DNA of 64,000 bases from Vigna angularis. Lineage: Eukaryota; Streptophyta; Magnoliopsida; Fabales; Fabaceae. How positions within the stretch are numbered: the first letter of the stretch is position 1; every line of letters begins with the position of its first letter. This document shows positions 52,503-64,000 of the stretch, piece after piece. Below the pieces are notes generated by a model. It saw only the letters and a program-made list of their open reading frames with translations. It was not told where the DNA came from and made no database searches. The position numbers and the translations under genes are program-made. Location of the stretch: contig NC_068972.1 of NCBI RefSeq assembly GCF_016808095.1, forward strand, positions 7,868,001 to 7,932,000. Reading direction: 5' to 3'.

Positions 52503-53526
52503 ATTAGTGGTGGTATGCTGTGAATCACACAAGAAAAAGGTACAAGTAGTCAAGTCATTTTGTAATATATAATAAATTTAGAAATTTTAATAGAAATGAT
52601 AGTATTAATTTTATTATCAATAATAAAGAATAAATATAATATCATACAGTAATGATATAAAATATTTTTAAATCATCACTCAATCATAAATAATTAAATA
52701 AAATAATAATATTTACATATTTTTAATAGAAATTAAAATGATATTTTTTAAATTATTTTGAATATTTTTAAGGTCACGTACTAAAACTATAACACTCTAC
52801 ATTTTGACTATTACTTCCTGCATCCCATCAGATTTCTTCCAGTACCCTATCACTCTTGGAAATTATTTTTGAGAACACAATAAATAATTTCGGGTTTTCT
52901 TTTTCTGAAAGCAATCTTCCCTTCTATCACGGAAAAATAAATCAGGAAACCTTGATGGGTTAGATGAGAAATTTGATGGGGTGTAGAAAACAATAGCCTT
53001 ACATTTTATGTGTTTTTGTTTGTTTGAGAACATGTGTAGGCCCAAAAGCTTCATTTTAGGTTTACTATAATTGTTCTAGTGGGCTTTTGTCTCATGCAAC
53101 TCCACAATTTTTTTAACTTAATTTTTAAAATAATTATTTTACCTTTTTTAAAAGTGATTTTCAGAAATTTGTACAAAGAAATTAAAACATTTTTTTATCA
53201 AAGTACACAGATTAAAAATGTTGATTTTAATTTAAATAATAGGAAATAATTGAAGTTTTTAAAATTAAATTGACAATATCATGTAAAATTTCTTTCATTT
53301 TGGGATATGTTTAAATGAACCCTTTACAACTTTTCACTGCATTGACACAATATTATGCATTTATTACTTATTATAGCTTGTTAACTAAATACTCTTAAGA
53401 GTTTATGGTTTTTTATTTTGATGATGAATATGTTTCTTTAAACTTATTTTTTAGAAAACAAATTAATAAATCTTTTATCATGTTTAAATAATTTTATTTT
53501 AAAATGTTATAACAGTATATCTCTTA

Positions 53527-54108
53527 GGCTTTGTTCTTTTGAGGTGATTTGGGAAAGATGATTTGGGGGAGATGATTTGAATAGATTTGAGTGGATTTGA
53601 GGGTAATATTTTTGTTGTTTTTTTGAGTGGATTTGTGGGTAATTGAAAGTGGATTTGAAAGTAAAGTTTGTAAGAATTAGTGTAAGATTGGATTGATCTG
53701 ATAGTTTTAAAAAATTTGTTTAATTGGTAAAAATTAAGATTACCAAAATACCCCTAGTTATTAAAGTAATATAAAATGATAATTATTAATGTTATGTTTA
53801 ATTGTAAAAATATTTATAAAGAGTAAAAAGTTAAAAATAATGATTAAAATTAATTTTTAAAAAGTAAAAAAATTATAATTTACTAAAATGAATTTATTTA
53901 TTATGGAAGTGAGATTGAATAATTTTGAAGTAAAATGAATTTAGTAAAATGAATTCATCAATTATTTATTTTGTCATATTGAGTATTTTTAACTAGGAAT
54001 TTTCTCTATTTCTTTTTATCTCTTTTTTTAGATGAAGTTTTGTTGTACAGAAACAATTTATCTTTTTGGTTTAATTTCTTCTTTTATTCACTCAACTAAA
54101 CACTAGCC
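53527..54108. mobile_element. Related foldback-type element, ~580 bp
   Basis: Starts GGCTTTGTTCTTTTGAG. The far end in reverse complement starts GGCTAGTGTTTAGTTGAG. The left half carries the same GATTTGAGTGGATTTGAGGG / GGTAATTGAAAGTGGATTTG words as the MITE at 52220-52502. Internal sequence is AT-rich and non-coding. The ends are less certain than for the shorter element. Confidence 0.5.
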
Positions 54109-54679
54109 AACTAAACACTATCGAACTTATACTCTTACAGTGTACTCACACTACCCCTTTCTCCTATTTTCTTCATTCAACTCAACCAAACCCTCATTTT
54201 ACTCAACAAAGCATTCTCACCTTAATCTGGATACATTCACATTGCCTATCCCGCATCTCATTTACTTGAAGTAACTTTTCTCTTTACTCTAATAACAATG
54301 AAACCCACTTCTTCTTCTATCATCACAACACTTCATATCTTATCTCTGCCATCTACACTTACATACCACTCATTAGTTACCTCTCTCTTCCTTTCATTCT
54401 TTTCTCCTCCAATTTCTCAAGGTCACCCATCACTCTTCTTTCCAAGCCTAACAGGTGGTGCTCCTCCCGCCTCCCTGCCGCAAGTGGAGGTCCACCATGG
54501 AAACAGTGATTTCGTCTCCAGTACAACCAAGTCCTTCCACTCTAATCGCTGGATGCACTCTCAGGCTACTGCATCACTGTCGGATGGACCTCTGCATCTC
54601 ACAGCACACATCATCAACCATGGAAAGACATCAACACATGGAGGAAGTGGTGAAGCCTTGCTGGAACCGAATACAAGCT

Positions 54680-55120
54680 GCGTCTGGCATATTTTTGCGC
54701 ACAAATTATCCACCGTCATAACAATTCCGGAACTCTTGATGTGATTATGAACGAAACCAGAACGAATCTCGAACCGGAGTTTGAATCAGAGAAATTATGG
54801 ATGTAATCGAGGCCATGAGCGACGTCGGAGGCGATCTGCATCCTAGAGGTCCACGTGAAGAGATCGGTGTAGCTAGAGTTCCGGCGGTTAAGGAGATAGT
54901 GGGCGAGGCTGGCGTCGGGGAAAAATTCGGAAACGAGAAAGACGACGTTGCTGGAGACAGAGGCACCGACAGGAGCTTGACGAGGCTGCTGTGGTGACTC
55001 CGATAGATGATGGCGAGATGGCAGCTAAGCTCTGGGAGGTCGATTTGTTGGCGAAAGTTACGGCGAGAAACACCAACATCGCGACGACAGATTTGGCAGC
55101 ACCAGGACGAGGAAGAGAGG
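54680..55120 (-). pseudogene. Receptor-like kinase fragment (LysM-RLK-like), frameshifted
   Basis: Minus-strand reading gives, across three frames, RRNFRQQIDLPELSCHLAII, then SHHSSLVKLL, then FLVSEFFPDASLAHYLLNRR, FTWTSRMQIASDVAHGLDYI and SGFVHNHIKSSGIVMTVDN. These match the N-lobe end through catalytic-loop region of plant LysM-type receptor kinases of the class in which the HRD loop is degenerate (HNHIK here). At least two frame breaks are visible: between SLVKLL and FLVSEF (about 54925-54960) and after YIHNFSDSNSG (about 54765). No LysM ectodomain, transmembrane segment or C-lobe is found on either side. The sequence is GC-rich against the AT-rich flanks, so it is a coding relic, perhaps a retro- or transposon-carried fragment. 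Confidence 0.6.
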
Positions 55121-55199
55121 CGTGGGCAAATAATAATGTACAGAAGGCACATATGTCATTTGTGAGCAAATCAGCACAAATCTCCTCTTGATAGCGAGA

Positions 55200-56306
55200 T
55201 GAAAAAAAGAGCCTCGTCTTGCAAATCATCGCTTTTCTTCGCTCACAAATCAGCACAAATCAACATAAACGAATATCTCCTGCTTCGCAAATCATCGCTT
55301 TCTTTTCTTTATAAATAGTGTTTCACCTTCAAACGAACATAGACTTAATCATGTCAAATTACTATACAGTTAAAGAAAACTTAAAAAAGCAACAAACAAA
55401 AAATACTATTGCATTATCTTATGTGTACTAAGTTACATTTAGTAAACATAATTAAAAAAAGTTAAAAATGAAAAAAAAATGGTGGATAATCAAGGGCAAC
55501 AATTTGTTAATATATTTTATTAAGTTATAAGTATTAATAAAGTGTTATTACTTTAAAAAACATCACTTGGAGAAGTGGATATTTCAGAGGACAAAAATCA
55601 TTATAAATATGTAAGTATATGTTTTTATATGCTAAAATAAGTTTTTTTTTTAACTTTAAACTTGAATATAAAATTACAATTTATTTATGTATCAAACTTT
55701 AATATAATTTAGTATTAAAGTTAAAAAATGAATACATATAATCTTATGAACTATCTATGTAAAAAATATTGACATGTTAAGTTGTATTTTAGGTTAAAAT
55801 TTGAACAATTTATAATATTTAACATTTTCTAAAAGAAATTAATATCGTCAGATTGAAAAATATATATTTATTCATTTTTAAAATTCAGATAAAAAGTATA
55901 TTCAAATTTAAAAAAATAACGAATTTTAAATTCACCTTTAAATTTAAAGACTTAACATATATTTAACATTTATTATAATTATGTAAATAAATTGATTTTT
56001 CAATCAAAAAACAAAAGTTTATTTCTATCAGAGAGGCAGGGAAAATTGATATTTCAATCAAAAAACAATTAATAGTTGAGTTCCAGATTTGAATTGCTTG
56101 AAAATTTTCTCCTTTGGGCAGGGAAAATCTATTGAGAATTTGAGATTCCAAAATTGAATTTAAAGGTTAAAAATATCAAAGAAGAAGAAAGGCAGAGAGG
56201 GAGACACATGACACCAAACCAGAAAAGGATAAAACAAAAATCAATATTCTTGTTTTGTGTCTGTCTGAAAAACCAAGGGTGATGCTGTGTGCACCACCAT
56301 TCCAAG
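55200..56306. other. Intergenic; promoter side of the S1-domain gene
   Basis: AT-rich, without recognised coding sequence. The final ~120 bases (purine-rich, then mixed) are the likely leader of the plus-strand S1-domain gene. Confidence 0.4.
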
Positions 56307-59300
56307 ATGCCATTTATTCTTCATCCTTCTAAATTTCTTTGCTTTCCCAACTGCACAACAATACCAGTTAAGGACACCACTCTTTTGGCCAACGCCTTCA
56401 TCGAGAAACCAAACACCAGTCCCAGTAAGCACCAAAAGTTTCGTTCTTTTGCTAAGATTACTCTTTCCAGTCCCCGTGCATCCATAGTTTCTAAGAAAGA
56501 TTCAATTTTGGGTTATACCCACTTCACACTTTGCTCCAGGAGTGATGGGTTTGGTGGATATTCCACTGATGTGTCTCAAGAGGCTATCGATGATGAAACC
56601 ACCGCTCAAGAACTTGAGAAGCTTGAGTTACTAAACAAGCCTTCTCCTGTGCTTGTTACAGAAGAACCTTCGTCTGAATCGTCTGAAGTTGAAGTGGAAC
56701 AGCAAGAAAAGCCCTCGGAAGAGGAGGCTTTGGCACCTTTCTTGAAGTTTTTCAAAGGTAAAAATTCCGGGGAGGATGACGAGGAAGAGAGGGAGGGGTT
56801 GGAGGTTGAGAATGGAGAGGGAGATAAGAAGGTTAATGTTGAGTACTATGACCCAAAACTTGGAGATTTTGTGGTGGGTGTTGTTGTTTCAGGTAATGAA
56901 AACAAGCTTGATGTCAATATAGGGGCAGATTTGCTAGGTACAATGTTGACAAAGGAAGTGCTTCCCTTATACGATAAGGAAATGGAGAACTTGTTGTGTG
57001 ATGTGAACAGGGATGCCGAGGATTTCATGGTTCAGGGGAAGATGGGAATTGTGAAGAATGAGGAGGCAATAAGTGGAGTAGCAGTGGCCGGAAGGCCTGT
57101 TGTGGAAATTGGAACCATTTTGTTTGCTGAGGTTTTAGGTAGGACATTTAGTGGCCGACCATTACTTTCCACCAGAAGACTCTTTCGTCGGATTGCCTGG
57201 CATCGACTGAGGCAGGTTTTTCTCTATCTTTTCTTCTTCTTTCCGACACCAGTATGGTAGATATTCCAACTTCTATGCAGAATTTTTTTATGAGGCATTA
57301 AGACATTCTTGCATTTTCTTGGTGTACCTGTAATGGATGCGTATTAGACACATTTGGATACATTACCTTTACATATTCGTGAAATGTGCAAACCTTTTGT
57401 TTTGTTTGTTTTGAAAATCTGAGATTGCTGGATACTCCGCAATATGGCTAGCGAGAGGTAGTTTGGATTGGATATGTATCAATATGGGTCCTTCAATTTT
57501 CTGATTTTTCGTTTTCCTCCCACTATATGGCATGAGATGTACAAATTAGAACTTGGTAATATATATCAAAATTAGAACTTGGTCACTGGAAAGAGCACAA
57601 GTTGCAGGCACATGACGAGCAAAACAAGGAAATTTTCCTTTTCTTCTATGAATGATATTCATGGAGGAAATAAGATTGATACTACTGCTTGTTGGCAATG
57701 GGCAGTGATTTATTCTATTTTCTGTAAGGCTGGTGAAGCATGCTTAGTTTGCATTTTTTGAAACTGCAATTAAATATTTAGTATATTTTATGATTTTTAT
57801 GCATATCCATATATGCGTGTTTCACATATGATATCCTTTATATCTTAATAATAGGATACACATGGTATCTGATAATTGCATTCTCCATGCTTTATTTTGG
57901 GTTTGTCAGTTCTTATGGCTACTTAATTGTTAAGATATAATATTCAAGAAATGACATCTGTCCTCCATTTAATAGTGACAACAAATTGGTCCTTCTATGA
58001 TATTCGATGTCAATTTTGTCTTTCAAGGGTCAATTTTGTGTGTTTTTAATTACTAATTTGATGGAACAAATATGAGATTGAAGGATCACGTTTGCATTGT
58101 GTATTTGCATGACCAATTTTGATATTAATGTATTATAAATTGAGGACGAATATGATACTGTGTATGTTTAACAGGCCAAAACAGACATTTAGGGTGTGCT
58201 AGATTGTGTTTTTGTTTTTGTAAGTTTCTAAAACTACCTCCCTCAAAAAAGACCAGAGGTAGTATTTTATCAAACAACTTTCAAAATCTAATTTTTGCGG
58301 AGTAGGAGTGAAAGGATGGGACAATGTAGGAAGCATATATGAGTAATAGGAAATTGATAGTAGAAAACCAAATCAACTTTGGGATGTTTTATTTATTTTT
58401 TATTTTAAAACTGAAAAAGATTGTTTTTTGAAACAGTTTTGAAAAACTATTTATCAAGCAAATTCACTCTTCCTAAAAACAGAAAATAATCGGAAACGAA
58501 CAGGTTGTTACTCTTTATTCATATTTATCCTGAAATTTTAGTGGGAAGGAAAACATAGTTTGATCTAATACTAAAATCTATGCCCATGATCTCACGAATT
58601 TTGTCTTATCCTTGTTCCAATCTTATCCCATGTACAGTCAAATAACATCTTTCTGATGGTGGTGAGATTTAAATTTTCAATTTTTTTAATGTTTTGGGCA
58701 GATAAAACAGCTCAATGATCCTATAGAGGTTAGAATCACCGAGTGGAATACTGGGGGCCTGCTAACAAGGATTGAGGTCTGTGCCATTGACTTGCAATTT
58801 ATGTTCATGTGGCACTCATGTAGATGCTTATCTCTTTCTGAATTTGTATGGGCAGGGTTTGCGAGCTTTCCTACCCAAAGCTGAGCTTGTAAAAAAAGCA
58901 ACTAGCTTTACAGAATTGAAAGAACATGTAAGTTGCAGCCTTGGAACTTTCCACTAAGCCATGGAAAAAAAAAACATTTTTCTTATTGGGATGGCTTCTG
59001 CCGATATTCTTATTTTATTGTCTATTATTTGGTAGATCTGTTGATAACAATATGTATAGCTTCACAAATGGTACCATTGCATTAAGTTTAATTCCTATAT
59101 AGCCGCTGTCTGAGTGCAAATTTATGCTTTAAGTAAAACTAGTTTCTTTTTTAAGGTTTTATACAAGTCCGTTCCTCGAGTGAGTAGCTAAAGATTTTGA
59201 ATACTGCATAGTGATTAGTGGTTAAGCATCTAAGGAAGTTCAGACCTAGTAGTCAAAATGATGTTTTATGTTGTTCTGTATTCTTTAAAATACCCCAAAC

Positions 59301-62006
59301 ATAATTTAAATTCACATACATTATTATGGGGTTTGCATTGTGAAAAGTGATGATCTAAAAGTTGTCATGCATGATACGGTATTGCTTTATGAGCTTCCTC
59401 TTGGTGGTATACATTACAATTTCAAGTGTTCAGCAAATTAGCTGAAAAGATTCTGTATTTCTTTACAAAAACATTATTTCTTGTATTTATTGTTTCTTTT
59501 TCACTGCTTCTTACCACCACTTGATTACAATGATGTAGGTGGGGCGCCGCATGTATGTACAAATTACTCAGATAGATGAAACTAAAAACAATTTAATACT
59601 TAGTGAAAAGGAAGCTTGGGTTAGTATTCAACTCTTCCTATTTCCTATTCTTCCTTCTTCTTTTTGCTTTATTTTTTCAAGGGATATTTTTAGGCCTTCC
59701 TTTTTCTTCTTGGTCTTCTGAAACTTCTAGTGCACAATATATTTCAGGAAAAATTGAATCTTCGTGAGGGAACACTTCTAGATGGGACTGTGAAAAAGAT
59801 CTTACCGTATGGAGCCCAAATTAAGCTAGGAAAAAGTAACAGAAGGTCAGTCACTGATTGGATGTGAATTGCTTTAGCCATTTTTTTTATCTTGTTTGAT
59901 AAATCACAACTTGATTCAAAGGGATTCCCCTAGGTATTGTTCTTTTTTCAAGGGTGACCCCATCGTAGAGAATCATTGAATGGTTTCAATGTGAAGAAAA
60001 GAAAACTTGATTCAAGTCCTTTTCCTATACATGGCTACAAGTGTTTTCATAACTGAAAACCTATATTTGCGTTAGATAATAGGATGCTTTTATAATCTTT
60101 GACATGATCAATTGGTGAATGATAGCTCCGCTGCAGATGATATTATTCTGGAACATACCTAGATTCAGGTTACTGATACGAGTCACTTTCTGACTAGATT
60201 CCTCTGAGATCTTTAATATAAAAAGTGAATATTAGAGAACTTAGTGTGCCCCATTTTACAGATCCATTGAAATTCGTGTAAAACGGTAGTCCATCTCCTA
60301 TTTGAGGTGTCTGCCTGAAGTAACCAATGTTTAACCATTTGTCTTAAAGATTCTTCACAACCTAGCCTGAAAAAGTAGAAATTCATGCTTCAGAGCTCAC
60401 CTATAGGAAAAAGATGCAAAATAAAAATCTTGGACCCCTATAGGAAAAGATATATCACAATTGTGTAAGTACTTTACATAAAAAGAAATGTTGAAGTTCC
60501 AAAAGAAACATTTGAAGTTTTGAGCAGCACTATAGCAGCCTTAGGTTCATAAGAATTGTTTTCCTTTAAATTTCAAAACAACATAAAAGATGTAAATATT
60601 TCCTCAATTGTCTGCATTGCTTTTATAAGACCATTTTAAGCATTGTATTTAAACCCAAAGTAGACACAGCATAAATGTAAATTTAATTGGTATTCGTGCA
60701 ACTTGTACTGAACATGGATTCTCTTTCTAAATGAAGTGAACAAAAATAAGGTTTTTATCACTCCTTTATATTCTTTTAATCACCGCTTCACCACTTCTGA
60801 TTTTTCGCTCAGGCAGAGCACACGCACATAGCTCTATGGTGAATTACTGCAAACTGTATATTTTCATTGCTTCCCTTCAGGTTACCCTGAAGGTGTTTTT
60901 ATACAGACTTCTTACCCGTTATTCAAGGGTTACAACCTGTTAGTTTTCTGTTTAAACCCTAATTATTACTCTGTTAAAGAAGTTATTACTTTGAACAAAA
61001 ATAAGGTTTTTATCAATCGTTGCATAATCTTCTTTGTTTTTTCCCTACCTTTCATGGTTTTATGTTATTCTCATTCTCATCTGTTATATCACTGATCTAT
61101 CTCATCTGCCCCATGGTTTGGCTGCATCGTTGTTAAGAGGCTTCTTAGACATTTTTATCCACATGAAGATTTATATATCAACTTCATGACTTTTATTCTT
61201 AAAGTTGGATTAACGCAGCTTACAACGACATGACATTTTAAAATTTAAATGTTACTATTTGACGCCTTTCAGTGGGTTGCTGCATGTTTCAAATATCTCT
61301 AGAGCTGAAATTACTTCTGTCAGTGACGTACTATCTGTTGATGAGAATGTCAAAGTTCTTGTTATGAGGTCAATGTTTCCTGATAAAATTGCTTTAAGGT
61401 AATGGATTACTGACTTTAAATTTCTTCTGTAATTGTTGGGTACATTCAGTTTATTCCTGTTTCTCTAATAGCTGACTTTAACTCCTTTTACTCTTCTTGC
61501 TATGCAGCATTGCTGAACTTGAAAGTGAACCTGGCCTTTTTCTATCAAATAAAGAGGTATATATTTATTATTTTCCTAATAAGACACTGTTTTGATAAGC
61601 TTCTCAATAAGTTCTTAGAAGAGAAGAAAATGAGATGGTAACACATAAGCTAAAAACATCCTATGCACCTTAATATTTATAAAAGTTATCTCGTTTAAGT
61701 TCCATGAAAAGTTTAATTCATTTTTGTTCTCTTATTTTCTTTTTCTATTAGTGATTATTGAGAAGTTTATCCAAACAAAGTCAAAGTTCTATTTGATTTT
61801 AGTTGGACTGATATTGATAGACGTGTAATATTTTTTATCATGAAAAGAGAGTTTATCTGGAGGCTGATATGATGGCAAAGAAATACAAGCAAAAGCTGCC
61901 TCCTTCTGTCGAAACTCAACGATTAGAACACATACCTACCAGTGCCCTACCTTTTGAAAATGAAGCACTTTATGCAAACTGGAAGTGGTTTAAGTTTGAA
62001 AAATAA
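56307..62006 (+). CDS. PDE338: Plastid S1-domain RNA-binding protein (PDE338/RLSB-like)
   Basis: Probably binds plastid RNA; the likely Arabidopsis counterpart (At1g71720, PDE338/RLSB) binds rbcL mRNA and is needed for chloroplast gene expression. Exons: 56307-57215, 58702-58776, 58856-58927, 59539-59619, 59748-59845, 61273-61398, 61508-61556, 61848-62006; 1569 nt, 522 aa, all GT-AG and in phase. The N-terminus is basic and Ser/Thr-rich (transit-peptide-like), followed by an acidic stretch (~95-175). A degenerate S1-like unit, YYDPKLGDFVVGVV, starts near 179. Two clear S1 domains follow: IKQLNDPIEVRITEWNTGG (from 304) and EGTLLDGTVKKILPYGAQI (~386 on), the latter with SGLLHVSNIS. The C-terminus is ENEALYANWKWFKFEK. 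The start at 56307 was chosen because the frame upstream lacks an ATG. The orthologue assignment is from memory of the family and should be checked against other plastid S1 proteins. Confidence 0.85.
60737..61015. repeat. 24-bp direct repeat flanking a 231-bp segment, intron 5 of the S1-domain gene
   Basis: TGAACAAAAATAAGGTTTTT plus ATCA occurs at 60737-60760 and again at 60992-61015, perfect over 24 bases. The enclosed segment (60761-60991) is richer in GC than the intron around it and has neither inverted termini nor a poly(A) tail. Confidence 0.9.
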
Positions 62007-64000
62007 TGATGAAACAAGTTGACACAAAAGCATGATATTAGTCACTGACAGAAACTCAATTCAGAGAACTTAGCACTGCATGGGGGCGTGCCTTTCTGGA
62101 AGAAAACATCAGAAGACTAAAGTGGTTTTCGTTTTGATGCAGTCATTGTTCTCCTGATGACTACCGTAAAGATTACAAGCCACTATGAGATCAAAAGGGT
62201 CACAGCATAATTAACTTTTATTCTTTTTTCTGTAACCAAGAAAGATTCTTCTTCCTTTCCTTTTCATCTTAATTTTTCTCTCGTGGGGCATCACTTTATA
62301 GATAGATTAATGTAGTTTTATGTAAATTCTGGAATAAATTTTGAATTTAATTTTGATTAACACTTGTGAAAACTTTTTGCACTAACATTTTTGGCCTCTT
62401 AAGTTAGACACTTGTTGATGTTCAAACAGTGTTAAATGACAGTGTGAATGTTTTACAGCAGAAGATCAAAATCAGATCCAATTTGTATTGCATTCATTTC
62501 CTTAATTTTTCATGAGTTTTTCACTTCAACTTGAAATTCTGCTCTTCTGACACTTTTTGGGTCATAAATTATTTTTTTGAATAAACCAAGCATTCCCAGG
62601 TAATTGGAGGTGATTTTTTTGGAATCCTGAGAGGTTAATTGTATGAAAGTTACGTTTATTACCTGAAAAACTGTCAAAACAAAAGCAGTAGCTGACAAAG
62701 GATTGCAGAAAATTTGCTTAAACTATGTAGGTAAATGAAATAGCGTGAAAAGAGAGCAAGAACAAATTATTTTATGAAAGAATTTATAATTATTTCAAGT
62801 ATTGAAACAATAAAAAAAAATTCCTCGAGTCTATATAGAATAATATTTATCTTTTCTAATTTTAAAATAGATACTTAATAAAATGATATTTACATTTTCT
62901 GTAAATTTTAATTACACTTTCATCTTCCCAAATAATATTAACATTCTTTATGTTTTCAATAAGGTGATAATCATCTTTTTTATTTTATTTATAACATTTT
63001 TTTTTATTTAAACTTTAATTAATATAAATATTTGTTTAAGTAAGATAAAAGAAGTAAGTACAAAAAATAAATGATTGTCGGTTGTTGAAAACATATAGAA
63101 GGTGAATCTTTATTTAAAAACTAAATCTTTGTATGATTGTAGTTTTAATAAATTTCATTTTACTAAAACTTAACAGGGATAGAAAGAATTTACCATAACC
63201 ACATTTAAGTTCACTTCCCTACAAAAATTAAAACTACAACAGTGTAAAATAATAAATATAATGACAAAGGGTTTGTGTGAAGATGTGTTTAAAGACCTTG
63301 TACTCGATCAAATGTGTTTATAAATATTTTTCGAATTTTGACATTTTTTTTCTTATATATAGATTCAACTCACCTAAACTTTTATGTATAAAAAAACATT
63401 TTATAATTTTAAACAAACCATTAAATTTTATATATATATATATATTATAAAAAATTCAATGTCAATAAAACATACTTTTATCTTCTTGAGACAAGTATAA
63501 ATTAAGATGCTATAATTGTATAATATTAAAATAGAATGTCAAATAATAATTGGATTAATGACAAAATTAAAAAAAAAGTCAAAATAATATGTAACATGCA
63601 ATGCATCTTTTGAATAAATGATACAAAGAAATAAGATAATATATAATTAAAATTGCGATAAGTATATTAAAATTGTGACGAGAAAAACAAGTAAACTTGA
63701 TGGTTATCTAATGTTAAGAATGAACTATTTTTTTAAGTAAAACAATAATCAAATGAAATGAACCTAGGAGTTAAAAAAAACAAAAAGACAAGGTTTTTTT
63801 ATGTTATCACATAAAAATAGTGTTTACATAATTGAATATTAGAATGTAAGAATAAAATATTTTATGAAAAAAAGCAATAAATAAAATATTAAAATGAAAT
63901 ATAAATAATTAAATGTCATAAAAATCATATGATTCAATAAAATTAAGATTTGTAGTTCCTTAAATGCAATATACAATTTGAAAAAAATCACACAATAAAA
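62007..64000. other. 3' flank and intergenic DNA
   Basis: 62007 to about 62350 is the likely 3'UTR region of the S1-domain gene (AATAAATTTTGAATTT near 62333). The rest to the window end is AT-rich, with a short TA run near 63428-63444 and no recognised gene. Confidence 0.4.

Noticed and set aside
54298..54744. 148-codon plus ORF
   Set aside because: Partly antisense to the kinase relic; pyrimidine-rich, low-complexity start, and no recognised domain. Left out as a gene, though a transcript would change this.

Overview
This window is plant nuclear DNA: AT-rich, gene-sparse, with multi-exon genes that use canonical GT-AG introns, many microsatellites, MITE-like foldbacks, and LTR and Mutator-like elements. 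The proteins and repeat types (a short LTR relic of the kind common in bean and soybean genomes, and a MULE carrying a plant mobile domain gene) suggest a legume, probably Phaseoleae (Vigna/Phaseolus-like). That assignment is inference.

Layout. (1) 1-3.4 kb, minus: four N-terminal coding exons of a mitochondrial/plastid carrier of the S-adenosylmethionine carrier type; the gene runs off the left edge. (2) 3.5-8.0 kb: intergenic, with a 175-bp foldback MITE. (3) 8.0-12.2 kb, plus: a complete choline kinase gene (7 coding exons, 362 aa) with a TATA box and a 5'UTR intron. (4) 12.2-17.6 kb: repeats, including a ~1.05-kb element with ~250-bp terminal inverted repeats and long (TA)n tracts. (5) 17.6-20.7 kb, minus: a complete aquaporin of the NIP5;1 boric-acid-channel type (4 coding exons, 299 aa). 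Its leader contains AUG-stop minimal uORFs like those known to control Arabidopsis NIP5;1. (6) 21.5-26.6 kb: a 5.1-kb Mutator-like element with an 11-bp target duplication. It carries a frameshifted and truncated plant-mobile-domain gene and, tail to tail, a mudrA/FAR1-type transposase gene truncated at its 3' end. Both ends hold arrays of a short palindromic motif. It lies about 0.8 kb upstream of the NIP5;1-like start codon. (7) 26.6-37.5 kb: intergenic, with a five-copy ~320-bp tandem array interrupted by a 2466-bp solo LTR (TG...CA, 5-bp target duplication), followed by a short LTR relic. (8) 37.5-42.1 kb, minus: a complete type I inositol polyphosphate 5-phosphatase gene (10 coding exons, 601 aa). 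(9) 42.2-54.6 kb: gene-poor, with microsatellites and two related foldback elements. (10) 54.7-55.1 kb, minus: a frameshifted kinase-domain relic resembling LysM-type receptor kinases. (11) 56.3-62.0 kb, plus: a complete gene for a plastid-type S1-domain RNA-binding protein resembling PDE338/RLSB (8 coding exons, 522 aa). (12) 62-64 kb: AT-rich intergenic DNA.

The genes are independent housekeeping or regulatory loci and do not form a pathway cluster. I found no clearly new biological system. The best leads are the start-stop uORFs of the boron-channel gene, the architecture of the MULE next to it, and the nested tandem array/solo LTR. All exon joins were read by eye from splice signals and reading-frame continuity; no alignment or transcript data were available.
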